Positions 14,945-24,735 of a stretch of DNA of 42,804 bases are shown piece after piece. A program made the position numbers and the translations under genes. Position 1 is the first letter of the stretch, and each line of letters begins with the position of its first letter. Source of the stretch: Bacteroidales bacterium (lineage in GTDB: Bacteria; Bacteroidota; Bacteroidia; Bacteroidales; JAADGE01); the NCBI GenBank assembly GCA_029934515.1, contig JAOZMB010000012.1, forward strand, positions 1-42,804. Direction: 5' to 3'. Below the pieces are notes generated by a model. That model ran no database searches and was not told the DNA's origin. It worked only from the letters and a program-made list of their open reading frames with translations.

Positions 14945-17900
14945 ATGAACAAAAAGATTTTAACATTTATAATATCAATCTATTTTTTTATAAATATATG
15001 TTTTTCACAGGATTATTTATTTACACGTTACAACGTTGAAGACGGCTTATCGCAATGTGTTATTAAATGTATTTTTCAGGATTCGGAAGGTTATATTTGG
15101 TTCGGAACACAAAATGGACTTAACAAATTTAATGGATATGAATTTGAAACATTCCAATACGTTCCTGGCGACACAGGTACTATATCAGACGGATGGATAT
15201 ATTCTATAAGCGAAGATGCAAAAAAAAATCTGTGGACAGCAACGAGAAAAGGATTAAATCGGTATAACAAATATACACATAAATTTATTAGTTATAAAAA
15301 TATTTCTGATAACTCAACTTCTATATACAATGATGTTGTTTCGGGGGTTTGTTTTGGAAAGAACGGTATAATTGCGAACACACCGCCTATCTTAAATATT
15401 TACAATGAAACAAAAAATAATTTTATCAGAATAAATACTGGATTAGAGTACGATGAAAATGTTCCTGATGAGAACCTTCCTGTTATCACAGACAAGGAAG
15501 GTATGATTTGGATTGCATCTAAAAAAGGACTTGCAGTATATGAACCTTTATCGAAAAAAATTATTGTACACAAAAATATTCCTAATGACAATAATACAAT
15601 TTCACACGACCATATAACTGATTTATACGAAGATAAGTTAGGAAATATTTGGATAGGAACAGAAAACGGTTTAAACCTTTACAACAAAAAAAAGAAAAAA
15701 TTTAAACGATTTTTTTATAACAAACAAAGTGAAAATTCTTTGGAAAGTAATTTTGTTAGTTCTATTATAAAGGACAAAGAAGGAAATTTATGGGTCGGAA
15801 CAACCGGCAGTGGACTTTATAAAATTAAAATAAACGGCAATTCTTATAAATTTGAAAATTTTAAAAATACAGAATCACCAAGTTCAATAAGTAATAATTT
15901 TGTAATTTCATTATATATAGACCGCTCAAATATTCTTTGGATAGGAACATTTAACGGAATAAATAAAATTGATTTAAAAAAGAAAAAATTTAATATTATA
16001 AAAAAATCAAGTTCTATAAATTCCGTAGAATTGTCTGATAATGTTATCGCATCTGTTTTTAAAGAAAATAAAACAAAAACATGGATAGGAACATGGGGAA
16101 ATGGTTTGAATATTTATAACAATAAAACAAAAAAAGTTAAATTGTTCTCAACAAATAGTAATGACAATAATTACAAGATTAGTAATGATTTTGTTCATGT
16201 TATTTTTCGTGATAAACAACAAAATTTTTGGATAGGAACAAGAAACGGTATTGATATTTTCGATAAAAATAAAAATAAATTTGTAGGAATTAATGAGTTT
16301 TTTAATCTTAAAAATGTCCCTGATTTCAGAAATATTAGAATAAATCATATATTGACAGACCACAAAGAAAATATTTGGGTTGCTACACAGAACGGTCTTT
16401 ATAAAATAAATATAGAAAAAGATTCTTATATCAGATTTTCAGAAAAAACTGGCGATATAAGTGATAATCTTATTTATGAAATTCTTGAAAGCGTTGATAA
16501 AAAAATTTATATCGCAACAATGGGTGGTCTCGATGTTTATAATCCAGCCGATAACTCTTTTTTGCATTATAGGAATAATACAGATTCCGTAAACTCGTTG
16601 TGCGATAATTTTACTATTTCACTGTGCGAAGACAGCTACGGTAATATTTGGATAGGAACGCAAAGCGGAGTTACAAGATTAAATCCTGATACTCATAATT
16701 TTACATATTTTACTGAAAAAGACGGTATGGCTGTTGAGGTTATTTATGAAATTCTGAACGATAATAACAATAATATTTGGATAGCAACAGGCAGAGGTTT
16801 ATATATGTTCGACACAGAAAAAAATATGTTTAATACTTATAAAATCGAAGACGGATTGCAGAGTTTGGAATTTAATACAGCTTGTCATAAAAGTAAAACA
16901 GGAGAACTATTCTTTGGTGGTATGCAGGGACTAAATTATTTTTATCCAGATTCGATTAAAAATTACAATTATATTGCACCAATTGTAATAACTTCACTTG
17001 AAAAAACAAATGACAATGGTAAAAAACAAATTTATATAAATCAGGAACACACAGTCGAACTAACATATAAAGATTTTGAATTTACAATAAAATTTGCAGC
17101 GCTTGATTATACTAATCCAAAAAAAAATCTATATGCTTATAAAATGTACGGAGTATCAGAAAAATGGATTAATTTAGATAATAGGAATTTTGTTAGCTTT
17201 ACTAATTTGCCACCTGGAAAATATATTTTTAATGTAAAAGGAACAAATAGCGACGGTGTTTGGAACAAAAAAGAAGCTTCGATAACAGTTATTATAGCAC
17301 CACCATGGTGGAAAACAAAATATGCTTATGCAATATATTTATTGACAATAATTTGTCTTATTGCATTGATTATTAGACTAAGAGAAAAAAAATTGATAAG
17401 TGATAAGCTTGTTTTGGAACGAAAAGTTATTGAACGTACAGAAGAGCTTACACAACAAAAAGAAGTTATTGAAAAAAATCATACAGAAATTACAGACAGT
17501 ATAAACTATGCAAGCCGTATTCAAAATGCTTTGTTGCCTTCTGAGAATATATTATTACAATATTTTACGAAAAGTTTTGTTTTTTATAGACCCAAAGAAA
17601 TTGTAAGTGGTGATTTCTATTGGTTTAAAAAAATAAAAGAGAATATTATTTTTGCGGTTGCCGATTGCACAGGTCACGGTGTGCCAGGAGCATTTGTTAG
17701 TATGCTTGGAATTTCTTTTTTAAATGAAATTGTTAGAAGAACAGAAATCAAAAAAGCAAGCGATGTTTTAGAAGAAATGAGAAAACAGGTTAAAGAATCG
17801 CTCAAACAAACAGGAAAATACAATGACACAAAAGACGGAATGGATATTGCATTGTGTTCTATTAATACAGAAACAGGAATCTTGCAATATGCAGGAGCAT

Positions 17901-18340
17901 ACAATCCGTTGTATATAATTTTTAACGATGATAAAAAAAACGAAAGAATAACTGAATTAAAGAAAAAATCAAAAATAAAAATTCATAAATTATCACATAA
18001 AAAAAATCAAATAAATACGGAAACAAATAATAAAGAACTAATAGAAATAAAAGCTAACAGACAGCCAATTGCAATTTATGCAAAAGAAAAACCATTTACT
18101 AATAATGTATTAAAATTAGAAAAAGGAGATATATTATATTTGTTTTCAGACGGTTATATAGACCAGTTCAAAGAAATTACAGAAGAAAGATATAAATCAA
18201 GAAGATTCAAAAACCTGATTTTATCAATAGCTGACAAACCAATGCACAAGCAGAAACAATGTATAGAAAATGAATTTGAAAGATGGAAAGGAAACTCTGA
18301 ACAGATTGACGATGTGCTTGTGATTGGCGTAAAAGTTTAG
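14945..18340 (+). CDS. Two-propeller sensor with Y_Y_Y domain and SpoIIE/PP2C phosphatase output
   Basis: This 1131-residue membrane protein has signal peptide 1-21 (ending CFSQ). About fourteen Reg_prop propeller blades (~25-690) repeat patterns such as NIWIGTENGLNLYN and ILWIGTFNGINKI. A Y_Y_Y Ig-like domain covers ~700-780 (LPPGKYIFNVKGTNSDGVW). One membrane helix lies at ~790-812 and a coiled coil at ~815-850. A cytoplasmic SpoIIE-type phosphatase occupies ~850-1131, with DFYWFKK, ADCTGHGVPGAF, KDGMDIAL and LYLFSDGYIDQF, so the metal-binding Asp residues are present. The front half is that of hybrid two-component sensors, but the kinase is replaced by a phosphatase that usually acts on anti-sigma antagonists. 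A Lys-rich insert at ~1000-1035 interrupts the phosphatase domain. No substrate gene is adjacent. Confidence 0.88.
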   Translation: MNKKILTFIISIYFFINICFSQDYLFTRYNVEDGLSQCVIKCIFQDSEGYIWFGTQNGLNKFNGYEFETFQYVPGDTGTISDGWIYSISEDAKKNLWTATRKGLNRYNKYTHKFISYKNISDNSTSIYNDVVSGVCFGKNGIIANTPPILNIYNETKNNFIRINTGLEYDENVPDENLPVITDKEGMIWIASKKGLAVYEPLSKKIIVHKNIPNDNNTISHDHITDLYEDKLGNIWIGTENGLNLYNKKKKKFKRFFYNKQSENSLESNFVSSIIKDKEGNLWVGTTGSGLYKIKINGNSYKFENFKNTESPSSISNNFVISLYIDRSNILWIGTFNGINKIDLKKKKFNIIKKSSSINSVELSDNVIASVFKENKTKTWIGTWGNGLNIYNNKTKKVKLFSTNSNDNNYKISNDFVHVIFRDKQQNFWIGTRNGIDIFDKNKNKFVGINEFFNLKNVPDFRNIRINHILTDHKENIWVATQNGLYKINIEKDSYIRFSEKTGDISDNLIYEILESVDKKIYIATMGGLDVYNPADNSFLHYRNNTDSVNSLCDNFTISLCEDSYGNIWIGTQSGVTRLNPDTHNFTYFTEKDGMAVEVIYEILNDNNNNIWIATGRGLYMFDTEKNMFNTYKIEDGLQSLEFNTACHKSKTGELFFGGMQGLNYFYPDSIKNYNYIAPIVITSLEKTNDNGKKQIYINQEHTVELTYKDFEFTIKFAALDYTNPKKNLYAYKMYGVSEKWINLDNRNFVSFTNLPPGKYIFNVKGTNSDGVWNKKEASITVIIAPPWWKTKYAYAIYLLTIICLIALIIRLREKKLISDKLVLERKVIERTEELTQQKEVIEKNHTEITDSINYASRIQNALLPSENILLQYFTKSFVFYRPKEIVSGDFYWFKKIKENIIFAVADCTGHGVPGAFVSMLGISFLNEIVRRTEIKKASDVLEEMRKQVKESLKQTGKYNDTKDGMDIALCSINTETGILQYAGAYNPLYIIFNDDKKNERITELKKKSKIKIHKLSHKKNQINTETNNKELIEIKANRQPIAIYAKEKPFTNNVLKLEKGDILYLFSDGYIDQFKEITEERYKSRRFKNLILSIADKPMHKQKQCIENEFERWKGNSEQIDDVLVIGVKV

Positions 18341-18377
18341 AAATTGAAAAAACAGTAAATTGAAATTTTTATATTTC

Positions 18378-19001
18378 TTATAATTCAATTTCTAAATCAT
18401 CTGGAAGTTCATTTATATCATTTTCTATAGGTGGAATATATTTTGCAAATATAATTTTGCATTTTTTTAGCTCTTCTATAAAAGCACTTGGAATGTCTGA
18501 TTTATCAAAAATAGTTTGAAATCCATATTTTATTTTAATCCATTCTTCGTCAGGCACAGATGTTTCGGCTCCACGGTCTGCAATAATTTTAACTTTTTTT
18601 TCAAATAATGACAGAAAAATTAGAACACCTATTTTGTCATTTGTAAATCTTATGCCACCTTTTTGAAAAATTGCTCTTCCATATATATCTACATTTTTAT
18701 TAAATATTTTTTCTTTTATAAAAAATCTTTTTACAGGTAAAATTAGTTCAAAAAAAGCATAACCTAATAAAAATGAAAAAATAGTGAAAAAATATATTAA
18801 ATATACATCAAATTCAAACGGTGAGAACATAAAAAATGTATAAAATACAAACAATAAAATAATTCCAGCACGAAGAGAAACAGCTCGGTAATTTCCAGAT
18901 TGGGCTTTTATGATTGTAACAACTTCAACGAGAGAATTATTTTCGATGTCTCCGATAGTTTTGTATAACGACATCTTGAAATCTTTATTAAATCTTTTCA
19001 T
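18378..19001 (-). CDS. TPM-domain membrane protein
   Basis: This 207-residue protein starts with an amphipathic segment and a TPM-like N-terminal motif (LVEVVTIIKAQSGNYR, ~25-40). Two hydrophobic helices follow at ~43-60 and ~63-90. After them comes the second TPM part, VLIFLSLFEKKVKIIADRGAETSVPDEEW (~126-154), with the ADRG motif of the TLP18.3/Psb32/MOLO-1 family. The helices split the domain, as in one common Bacteroidota subgroup. TPM proteins have been linked to photosystem repair and to acid phosphatase activity, but bacterial copies are mostly uncharacterised. It converges with the upstream sensor gene; a 10-base inverted repeat (18339-18348/18384-18393) spans the junction. Confidence 0.75.
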   Translation of the reverse strand: MKRFNKDFKMSLYKTIGDIENNSLVEVVTIIKAQSGNYRAVSLRAGIILLFVFYTFFMFSPFEFDVYLIYFFTIFSFLLGYAFFELILPVKRFFIKEKIFNKNVDIYGRAIFQKGGIRFTNDKIGVLIFLSLFEKKVKIIADRGAETSVPDEEWIKIKYGFQTIFDKSDIPSAFIEELKKCKIIFAKYIPPIENDINELPDDLEIEL

Positions 19002-19080
19002 AAAGTATTTTGTTGATGAATAAAAAAAATAATTAATGTTGCTAAATTATAAATAAATGTTTAATATGGAAAAAATTTTT

Positions 19081-19088
19081 TATTTTTG
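19081..19088 (+). promoter_or_regulatory. -7 element upstream of gmk
   Basis: TATTTTTG matches TAnnTTTG. With transcription starting about 7 bases on, the gmk leader would be ~120 bases and would contain the hairpin at 19133-19163. No TTG is visible at the -33 spacing. Confidence 0.5.
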
Positions 19089-19132
19089 TGTTTTAAATTA
19101 CTCGTAAAACAAAAATAATTTGAAATAAATTA

Positions 19133-19163
19133 TTGTCGATGTGGCTTAAAGACACGCTGACAG
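19133..19163 (+). ncRNA. 31-base conserved hairpin in the gmk leader (copy A)
   Basis: The arms pair as TTGTCG...GCTGACAG with an inner TGTG/CACG part, one internal mismatch and an unpaired CTTAAAG loop. The same structure, with 23 of 31 bases identical plus a shared TTTAT flank, stands at 35800-35830. Here it is followed by a T8 run at ~19181-19188 and then gmk. It may be a leader element, attenuator or mobile hairpin; no named RNA family is claimed. Confidence 0.45.
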
Positions 19164-19217
19164 TTTATATAAATTTCTGATTTTTTTTCTTAATATAATT
19201 AACAAATTACTTAACTT

Positions 19218-19793
19218 ATGAATATTAAAAAGGGAAAACTTATTGTTTTTTCGGCTCCATCGGGAAGTGGCAAAACGACAATAGTAAAAAGATTATTAAA
19301 AAATAATTCTTTGAAATTAAAATTTTCTATATCTGCGTGTAGTAGGACAAAACGTTTAAATGAAATCAACGGGAAAGATTATTATTTTATTTCAAAAGAT
19401 GATTTTAAAACAAAAATTAAAAATAATGATTTCGTAGAATGGGAAGAGGTTTATAAAAATCAATTTTACGGAACTCTTAAAAATGAAGTAGAAAATATTC
19501 GCAATAATGGTTCTAATGTAGTGTTTGATATTGATGTCGCTGGTGGTATAAAAATAAAAAATATCTATAAAAATGCTACACTTTCTGTTTTTATTATGCC
19601 TCCTTCTATTGAGGAACTCGAAAATAGATTAAGATTACGTTCTACGGAAAACGAAAAACAATTAAAAAAAAGACTATCGAAAGCAGAATTCGAAATGTCA
19701 TTTGCGAACAAGTTTGACAAAATAATAATAAATGATAATCTGGAAACTGCAATAAAACAAACAGAACAGGTAATTTCTGAATTTATAAATTAA
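19218..19793 (+). CDS. gmk: Guanylate kinase
   Basis: This 191-residue cytoplasmic kinase phosphorylates GMP to GDP with ATP. The P-loop is SAPSGSGKTT (~12-21). The GMP-binding region follows with CSRTKRLNEINGKDYYFIS (~41-59), and EWEEVYKNQFYGTLKNE (~74-90) carries the Glu and Tyr that contact the guanine and phosphate. FDIDVAGG (~100-107) and the LID segment RLRLRSTENEKQLKKRL (~132-148) complete the fold. The length is normal. It is followed 14 bases later by yicC, a pairing commonly seen in Bacteroidota and other bacteria, so the two are probably one transcript. Confidence 0.95.
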   Translation: MNIKKGKLIVFSAPSGSGKTTIVKRLLKNNSLKLKFSISACSRTKRLNEINGKDYYFISKDDFKTKIKNNDFVEWEEVYKNQFYGTLKNEVENIRNNGSNVVFDIDVAGGIKIKNIYKNATLSVFIMPPSIEELENRLRLRSTENEKQLKKRLSKAEFEMSFANKFDKIIINDNLETAIKQTEQVISEFIN

Positions 19794-19807
19794 AAAAATA
19801 GAAAATT

Positions 19808-20683
19808 ATGATAAAATCAATGACCGGTTATGGAACAAGCGTATGTAACATACCGAACAAAAAAATTACTGTTGAATTAAAATCACTTAATAGTAAAAAT
19901 TTTAATTTGTCTATAATATTGCCCAAAAGCAATAACAAGGTAGAACATGAAATAAGAAATTTTATTTCAAAAAAAATGGAACGAGGAAAGATAAATTTAA
20001 TAGTTAAGATTGATTCTAATTTACAAAAAGAGGTCTCATTAAACGAAATAGTTATCAAAGATTATTATGAAAAAATAAACAAAATAATAAACTCATTTGG
20101 TCACGATGTTCACAAAGAAATAATTTTTCAATCAATATTAAAAATGCCAAATGTTATTAGTGTTCAGGCTAGCGAACTTGATATAGACCTCTGGAATAAA
20201 ATAAATGGAACAATAATTGATGCTGTTTCAGAATTAGATAAATTCAGGATACAGGAAGGCAAAGCTCTTAAAATTGATATTTCAAATAATATAAATAATA
20301 TAATAATAAAACTCAAAGAAATAAAAGTTTATGAAAAAGAACGAGTCGCCAAAGTAAGATTAAGATTAGAACAAAAAATAAATGAAGCCTTCAATAATCA
20401 GAAATATAATTTAGACCGTTTCGAACAAGAAATAATATATTATATCGAAAAATATGATATTAATGAAGAAAAAATACGTTTGCAAAACCATTGTGATTAT
20501 TTTATTGAAACTATCGAAAACGAAAAGTCAAACGGTAGGAAGTTAAGTTTTATCGCACAAGAAATTGGCAGAGAAATAAATACTCTCGGAGCAAAAGCAA
20601 ATCATTCAGAGATACAAAAAATAGTTGTTGTTATGAAAGACAAGCTCGAAAAAATTAAAGAACAACTTCTAAACGTATTATAA
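19808..20683 (+). CDS. yicC: YicC-family endoribonuclease
   Basis: This 291-residue protein begins MIKSMTGYG, the hallmark of YicC/YloC, and ends with the DUF1732 domain (LSFIAQEIGREINTLGAKAN near 251-270, which includes the conserved Glu and Asn residues). YicC/YloC enzymes are hexameric endoribonucleases that cleave RNA, including small RNAs in E. coli. The N-terminal part (RGKINLIVKI) and the helical middle are typical and the length matches the family. It lies directly after gmk. The order gmk-yicC here is the reverse of the yicC-gmk order common in other genomes. Confidence 0.92.
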   Translation: MIKSMTGYGTSVCNIPNKKITVELKSLNSKNFNLSIILPKSNNKVEHEIRNFISKKMERGKINLIVKIDSNLQKEVSLNEIVIKDYYEKINKIINSFGHDVHKEIIFQSILKMPNVISVQASELDIDLWNKINGTIIDAVSELDKFRIQEGKALKIDISNNINNIIIKLKEIKVYEKERVAKVRLRLEQKINEAFNNQKYNLDRFEQEIIYYIEKYDINEEKIRLQNHCDYFIETIENEKSNGRKLSFIAQEIGREINTLGAKANHSEIQKIVVVMKDKLEKIKEQLLNVL

Positions 20684-20728
20684 ATTAATTAATTCATTTT
20701 CATTTCTTGTACAAGATAATTAAAAATT

Positions 20729-21760
20729 GTGATATTAAAAATCTCTAAACCAAGTAAGAACGTATTTTTATTAACAGTATCATTTTTATTTCTGGTTCTA
20801 TTTTTTATTGCTGATATATTATTGGGGTCTATATATATTCCTGTAAATGAGATATTTAATTATTTTATAGGAGGTGAAATATCAGAAGAACATAAAATAA
20901 TTATTACTCAGTTTCGTTTGCCAAAAACAATAACAGCAGTTGTCGTCGGCGCAGCACTTTCTGTTGCTGGTTTGCAAATGCAAACAATCTTTCGTAACCC
21001 ACTTGCAGGACCTTATGTACTTGGAATAAGTTCGGGTGCAAGTCTTGGTGTTGCAATTTTGGTGCTTGGCTTTTCGCCAATAATTTTAGAAAAAACGGGA
21101 CTCGCAAGCACATGGATAATTACAACAGGAGCATGGCTTGGAGCTGGTTCAATTTTGATTTTAATATTTATTGTTTCGGCACGAGTAAAAGATGTAATGA
21201 CAATACTTATACTTGGAGTTCTATTTGGAAGTGCCGTAAGTGCGGTTGTAAGTATTTTTCAGTATTTTGGAAACGAAACAGATTTGAAATTATATATTCT
21301 CTGGACAATGGGAAGTCTCGCTGGAGTTACTTACGAACAACTTTATGTCCTCGTTCCTTCGGTTATTGTAGGTATTATTATATCAATTTTTTCTGTAAAA
21401 ATATTAAATTTGCTGTTACTCGGCGAAAATTATGCAAAAAGTTCTGGACTAAATATATTAAAGGCTCGATTATTTATTTTTTTGAGTACAAGCCTACTTG
21501 CTGGAACAGTAACTGCATTTTGTGGACCAGTTGGTTTTGTAGGAATTATTGTTCCTCATTTGGCAAGGATGATTTTTAAAACAGCCAATCATAATATATT
21601 GTTGCCAGCATCGGCAATATTAGGAGCTATTATTATTCTTTTTAGCGATATCGTTTCGCAAATGCCCGGATACAAAGGAACACTGCCACTAAATTCAGTT
21701 ACAGCAATTGTTGGAATACCAATCGTTATTAAAATAATTATCAGTAGAACAGGAATTTGA
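20729..21760 (+). CDS. FecCD-family ABC transporter permease
   Basis: This 343-residue integral membrane protein has about ten helices. Family motifs are LAGPYVLGISSGASLG (~91-106), LLLGENYAKSSGLNI (~229-243) and CGPVGFVGIIVPHLARM (~265-281). It would form the channel for import of iron-siderophore, haem or cobalamin (FecCD/BtuC type). The start used is a GTG at 20729, as no in-frame ATG precedes the first helix. The expected substrate-binding protein and ATPase genes are not next to it: yicC is upstream and a TPR/SpoIIE sensor downstream. The transporter must therefore use partners encoded elsewhere, or the locus has been rearranged. Confidence 0.9.
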   Translation: MILKISKPSKNVFLLTVSFLFLVLFFIADILLGSIYIPVNEIFNYFIGGEISEEHKIIITQFRLPKTITAVVVGAALSVAGLQMQTIFRNPLAGPYVLGISSGASLGVAILVLGFSPIILEKTGLASTWIITTGAWLGAGSILILIFIVSARVKDVMTILILGVLFGSAVSAVVSIFQYFGNETDLKLYILWTMGSLAGVTYEQLYVLVPSVIVGIIISIFSVKILNLLLLGENYAKSSGLNILKARLFIFLSTSLLAGTVTAFCGPVGFVGIIVPHLARMIFKTANHNILLPASAILGAIIILFSDIVSQMPGYKGTLPLNSVTAIVGIPIVIKIIISRTGI

Positions 21761-21845
21761 AAAAATTAACTCCGTTTAACGGTAACATGTCAAATAAAAA
21801 ATAAAAAATTAATTGTTATAAAACTTAATTATAAATTTATTTTTT

Positions 21846-21853
21846 TATATTTG
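21846..21853 (+). promoter_or_regulatory. -7 element upstream of the TPR/SpoIIE sensor
   Basis: TATATTTG matches TAnnTTTG, 74 bases before the start at 21928. The nearest TTG (21813-21815) is 30 bases away, too far for the usual -33 spacing. Confidence 0.5.
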
Positions 21854-21927
21854 TAAATCTTTTAATTTATAAAAGATAACTTTGGCAAAGTTTTTTTCAT
21901 AATAATAAATCGTAAATATTTCTTTAT

Positions 21928-24705
21928 ATGAAACGTTTTTTTTTAATTTTCGTAATATTTCACATCGCTATATTTTCTTTGTTCGGACAAAATAGTTTCG
22001 ATGATATGGTTTTTAAACACAAATATGTGCAGTACTATATTGAAGCATCATTATTAAATAATAATGAAGAAAATAATGTAGAACTTAATGTGCAAATTAC
22101 TTTTCCTGAAAATTATTTTAATAAAAATGCCATTATTAAAGTAACTCCTCAAATAAAAAATAAACGCAAATTTCAACAGGAAACTTATATAGGCAAAGCA
22201 GTTAATAACACAGGAAAATTTGAAGTTATTTCTTATAATTCAGAAAAAACATTGCAATTTGTAAGGAGATTCAATGGAACTGTTGGTTCTAATATTTCTG
22301 TAACAATAATTACACAAATAGAATTAGACGGTGAAAACAAAAAAATAACAAAATCTGAGAAAATAATAAAAATAAATGAAATTGGAAATAATACAAGAAA
22401 TACTGATAACACAGAAAATATTGATAATACAATAGATACAACTAAGATCTCCGAAAATATAAATAATACATCAGACAATGACGATGAGCAAGTAAAAGTT
22501 CCCGAAGATATACCAGAATACGATTTAAGTGTCGAAGAATTATCTAATTTAATAAAAAAAAATAAAGGTGATGACAAAAAAATTGCAGTACTTAACGAAA
22601 AACTTGGCGACCTATATAGAAGTCAAGGCAATTATAAAAAATCATTAAAAGCATATAAGGAAGCAATTCTATATAAAGAAAAAACTAATGACCCAGTAGG
22701 GAAAGCAGATGTTTATACAGATATGGGAAAGCTGAACTTTAAATCAAACAAAAATGCACTTGCAATTGAAAACTACACAGAAGCAGTAAAATATTACGAA
22801 AATGAAGGCGAAACAAAACGTGCTGAAATTACATACAGCAATATGGGAACAGTGTACAGTTCAATGATGTTGTACGAAAACGCTATTGATTCCTACACAG
22901 AAGCCTTAAATAAAACGGATAAAAATGATAACATAAGTGGTGCAAAATATAAATCTAAAATTGCTGATACTTATTACAAAATGAATAAACTGGAAGAAAC
23001 AATAAAATACTATGAAGAAGCAATAAAACATGAAGAAAATGAAGAAAACGAATCAGAACTAATAACAAGTTATAACAATGCAGCAATAGTATATTCTGAA
23101 TATGGAGATACAAAAAAAGCAAATAATTATATAGATAAAGCAATTAAATTAAATAAAAAATCTGGAAACACAAAAAAAGAAGCACTATTGTACAACAATA
23201 GAGGAAATATAAATTTCAGAGCTGGAAACTATGATGAGTCTTTATCAGATTATAATAAATCGCTTAATCTAAGAAAAAAAACTGATACGAGCAGAGGAAA
23301 AGCAATCACTTTGCACAATATAGGTAATATAAACTTTAAAAAAAATAACAAAATCAAAGCAGAACAACATTTTAAAGCAAGCAATAAGATAGCAGAACCT
23401 CAGTCTTATAACGATATAATTAGTAAAAACTATTTTATGTTAAGTGAACTGCTTCTTGCCGAAACAAATTGTACCGAAACATTTAATTTATACAAAAATT
23501 ATCTAAATTTAAGCCACGCAAAAATAGAACCCGATAAAAATCCTATCTCTGAATTTAGTAATAAATATATTATTGACCGTTCAAAAAAAGAATTGATTGA
23601 TGAGTTAAGCCGTAAAAAAGCAGAACTATTACAACAAACAGAACTTGCCGATGAAAGAAAACTTAAAAATAAACTCTTAGAAGTAGAAAATCAAATGAAA
23701 GAGATAGAAAACAAAAGACAAGAAAATCAAATTTTATCTTTGCTTGTAGGGATTGTATTAATATTAATATTTGCAGTAATAGCAGCAATACAATATAATG
23801 ATAAAAAGAAAGCTAATAATAAACTGACAGTTCAAAATGCTCAGATATTAATGCAAAAAGAGGAAATACAAACACAGGCGGATGAGTTACACTTAGCAAA
23901 TGACGAACTTACTGTCCAGAGACAGAAAATGGAAAATAAGAACAAAAAAATAACGAGTAGTTTATATTATGCTGAGCATATACAAAAAGCGCTTTTGCCA
24001 AATACTGATTATCTTAAAAAAGTTTTAGATGAATATTTTGTATTTTATAAGCCGAGAGATATTGTAAGCGGTGATTTCTATTGGGTTAATGAAATATCAA
24101 AAGACGAGGTAATTGTAATTGCTGCTGATTGCACAGGACACGGAGTTCCAGGTGCAATGATGAGTATGTTGGGAATATCTCTTTTAAATGAAATAGTAAA
24201 TGATATATCTGTTTCAAAAGCAGATGAAATTCTTAATATACTTAGAGATAAAATTATTGATTCTTTGAATAAAAATAAAAAAGAAAAAGAAAGAATCACT
24301 AGAGACGGAATGGATCTTGCGCTGATTAAAATAAACAAAAAGAAAAAGAAATTAGAATATGCCGGTGCAAATAATCATCTTATAATAGTGAGAAATAAAA
24401 AAATATTAGATTATAAACCAGATTATATGCCTATTGGCGCTTATATTATTACAAAACCTTTCAAAAAACAGATTATTGATATTATTGACGGAGATATGCT
24501 TTACATTTTTTCTGACGGATATGCAGACCAGTTTGGAAAAAAAACAAGGAAAAAATTCTTTTCTAAAAGATTAAATTTATTTTTATTAAAAATAAGCGGT
24601 GAACCATTAGAAAAACAAAGACAAATTTTGGAAGATACTTTTTATAGATGGAAAGGAGACCTTAGACAAATGGACGATATTTTAATATTTGGAATAAGAG
24701 TGTAA
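21928..24705 (+). CDS. TPR-domain membrane protein with SpoIIE/PP2C phosphatase output
   Basis: This 925-residue protein has signal peptide 1-20 (LFG/Q). A beta-rich N-terminal domain spans ~22-150, followed by a Thr/Asn/Asp-rich linker (~150-195) with repeats of NTDNTENIDN type. At least seven TPRs cover ~205-500 (for example GDLYRSQGNYKKSLKAYKEA). A coiled coil and one membrane helix follow at ~604-626 (LLVGIVLILIFAVIAAIQY), then a second coiled coil at ~640-680. The SpoIIE phosphatase (~690-925) has DFYWVNE, AADCTGHGVPGAMMS, RDGMDLALIK and LYIFSDGYADQF. The phosphatase half is closely similar to that of 14945-18340, but the sensing half is TPR, not propeller. The Nudix gene starts 30 bases downstream. 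Confidence 0.88.
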   Translation: MKRFFLIFVIFHIAIFSLFGQNSFDDMVFKHKYVQYYIEASLLNNNEENNVELNVQITFPENYFNKNAIIKVTPQIKNKRKFQQETYIGKAVNNTGKFEVISYNSEKTLQFVRRFNGTVGSNISVTIITQIELDGENKKITKSEKIIKINEIGNNTRNTDNTENIDNTIDTTKISENINNTSDNDDEQVKVPEDIPEYDLSVEELSNLIKKNKGDDKKIAVLNEKLGDLYRSQGNYKKSLKAYKEAILYKEKTNDPVGKADVYTDMGKLNFKSNKNALAIENYTEAVKYYENEGETKRAEITYSNMGTVYSSMMLYENAIDSYTEALNKTDKNDNISGAKYKSKIADTYYKMNKLEETIKYYEEAIKHEENEENESELITSYNNAAIVYSEYGDTKKANNYIDKAIKLNKKSGNTKKEALLYNNRGNINFRAGNYDESLSDYNKSLNLRKKTDTSRGKAITLHNIGNINFKKNNKIKAEQHFKASNKIAEPQSYNDIISKNYFMLSELLLAETNCTETFNLYKNYLNLSHAKIEPDKNPISEFSNKYIIDRSKKELIDELSRKKAELLQQTELADERKLKNKLLEVENQMKEIENKRQENQILSLLVGIVLILIFAVIAAIQYNDKKKANNKLTVQNAQILMQKEEIQTQADELHLANDELTVQRQKMENKNKKITSSLYYAEHIQKALLPNTDYLKKVLDEYFVFYKPRDIVSGDFYWVNEISKDEVIVIAADCTGHGVPGAMMSMLGISLLNEIVNDISVSKADEILNILRDKIIDSLNKNKKEKERITRDGMDLALIKINKKKKKLEYAGANNHLIIVRNKKILDYKPDYMPIGAYIITKPFKKQIIDIIDGDMLYIFSDGYADQFGKKTRKKFFSKRLNLFLLKISGEPLEKQRQILEDTFYRWKGDLRQMDDILIFGIRV

Positions 24706-24735
24706 TTATTTTTATTCAAACATGGATTTAAAAAT

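Noticed and set aside
21112-21579. Plus-strand 155-residue ORF, rich in Cys and Trp, inside the FecCD permease
   Set aside because: It is an out-of-frame shadow of a well-conserved membrane protein; its composition has no family signal.
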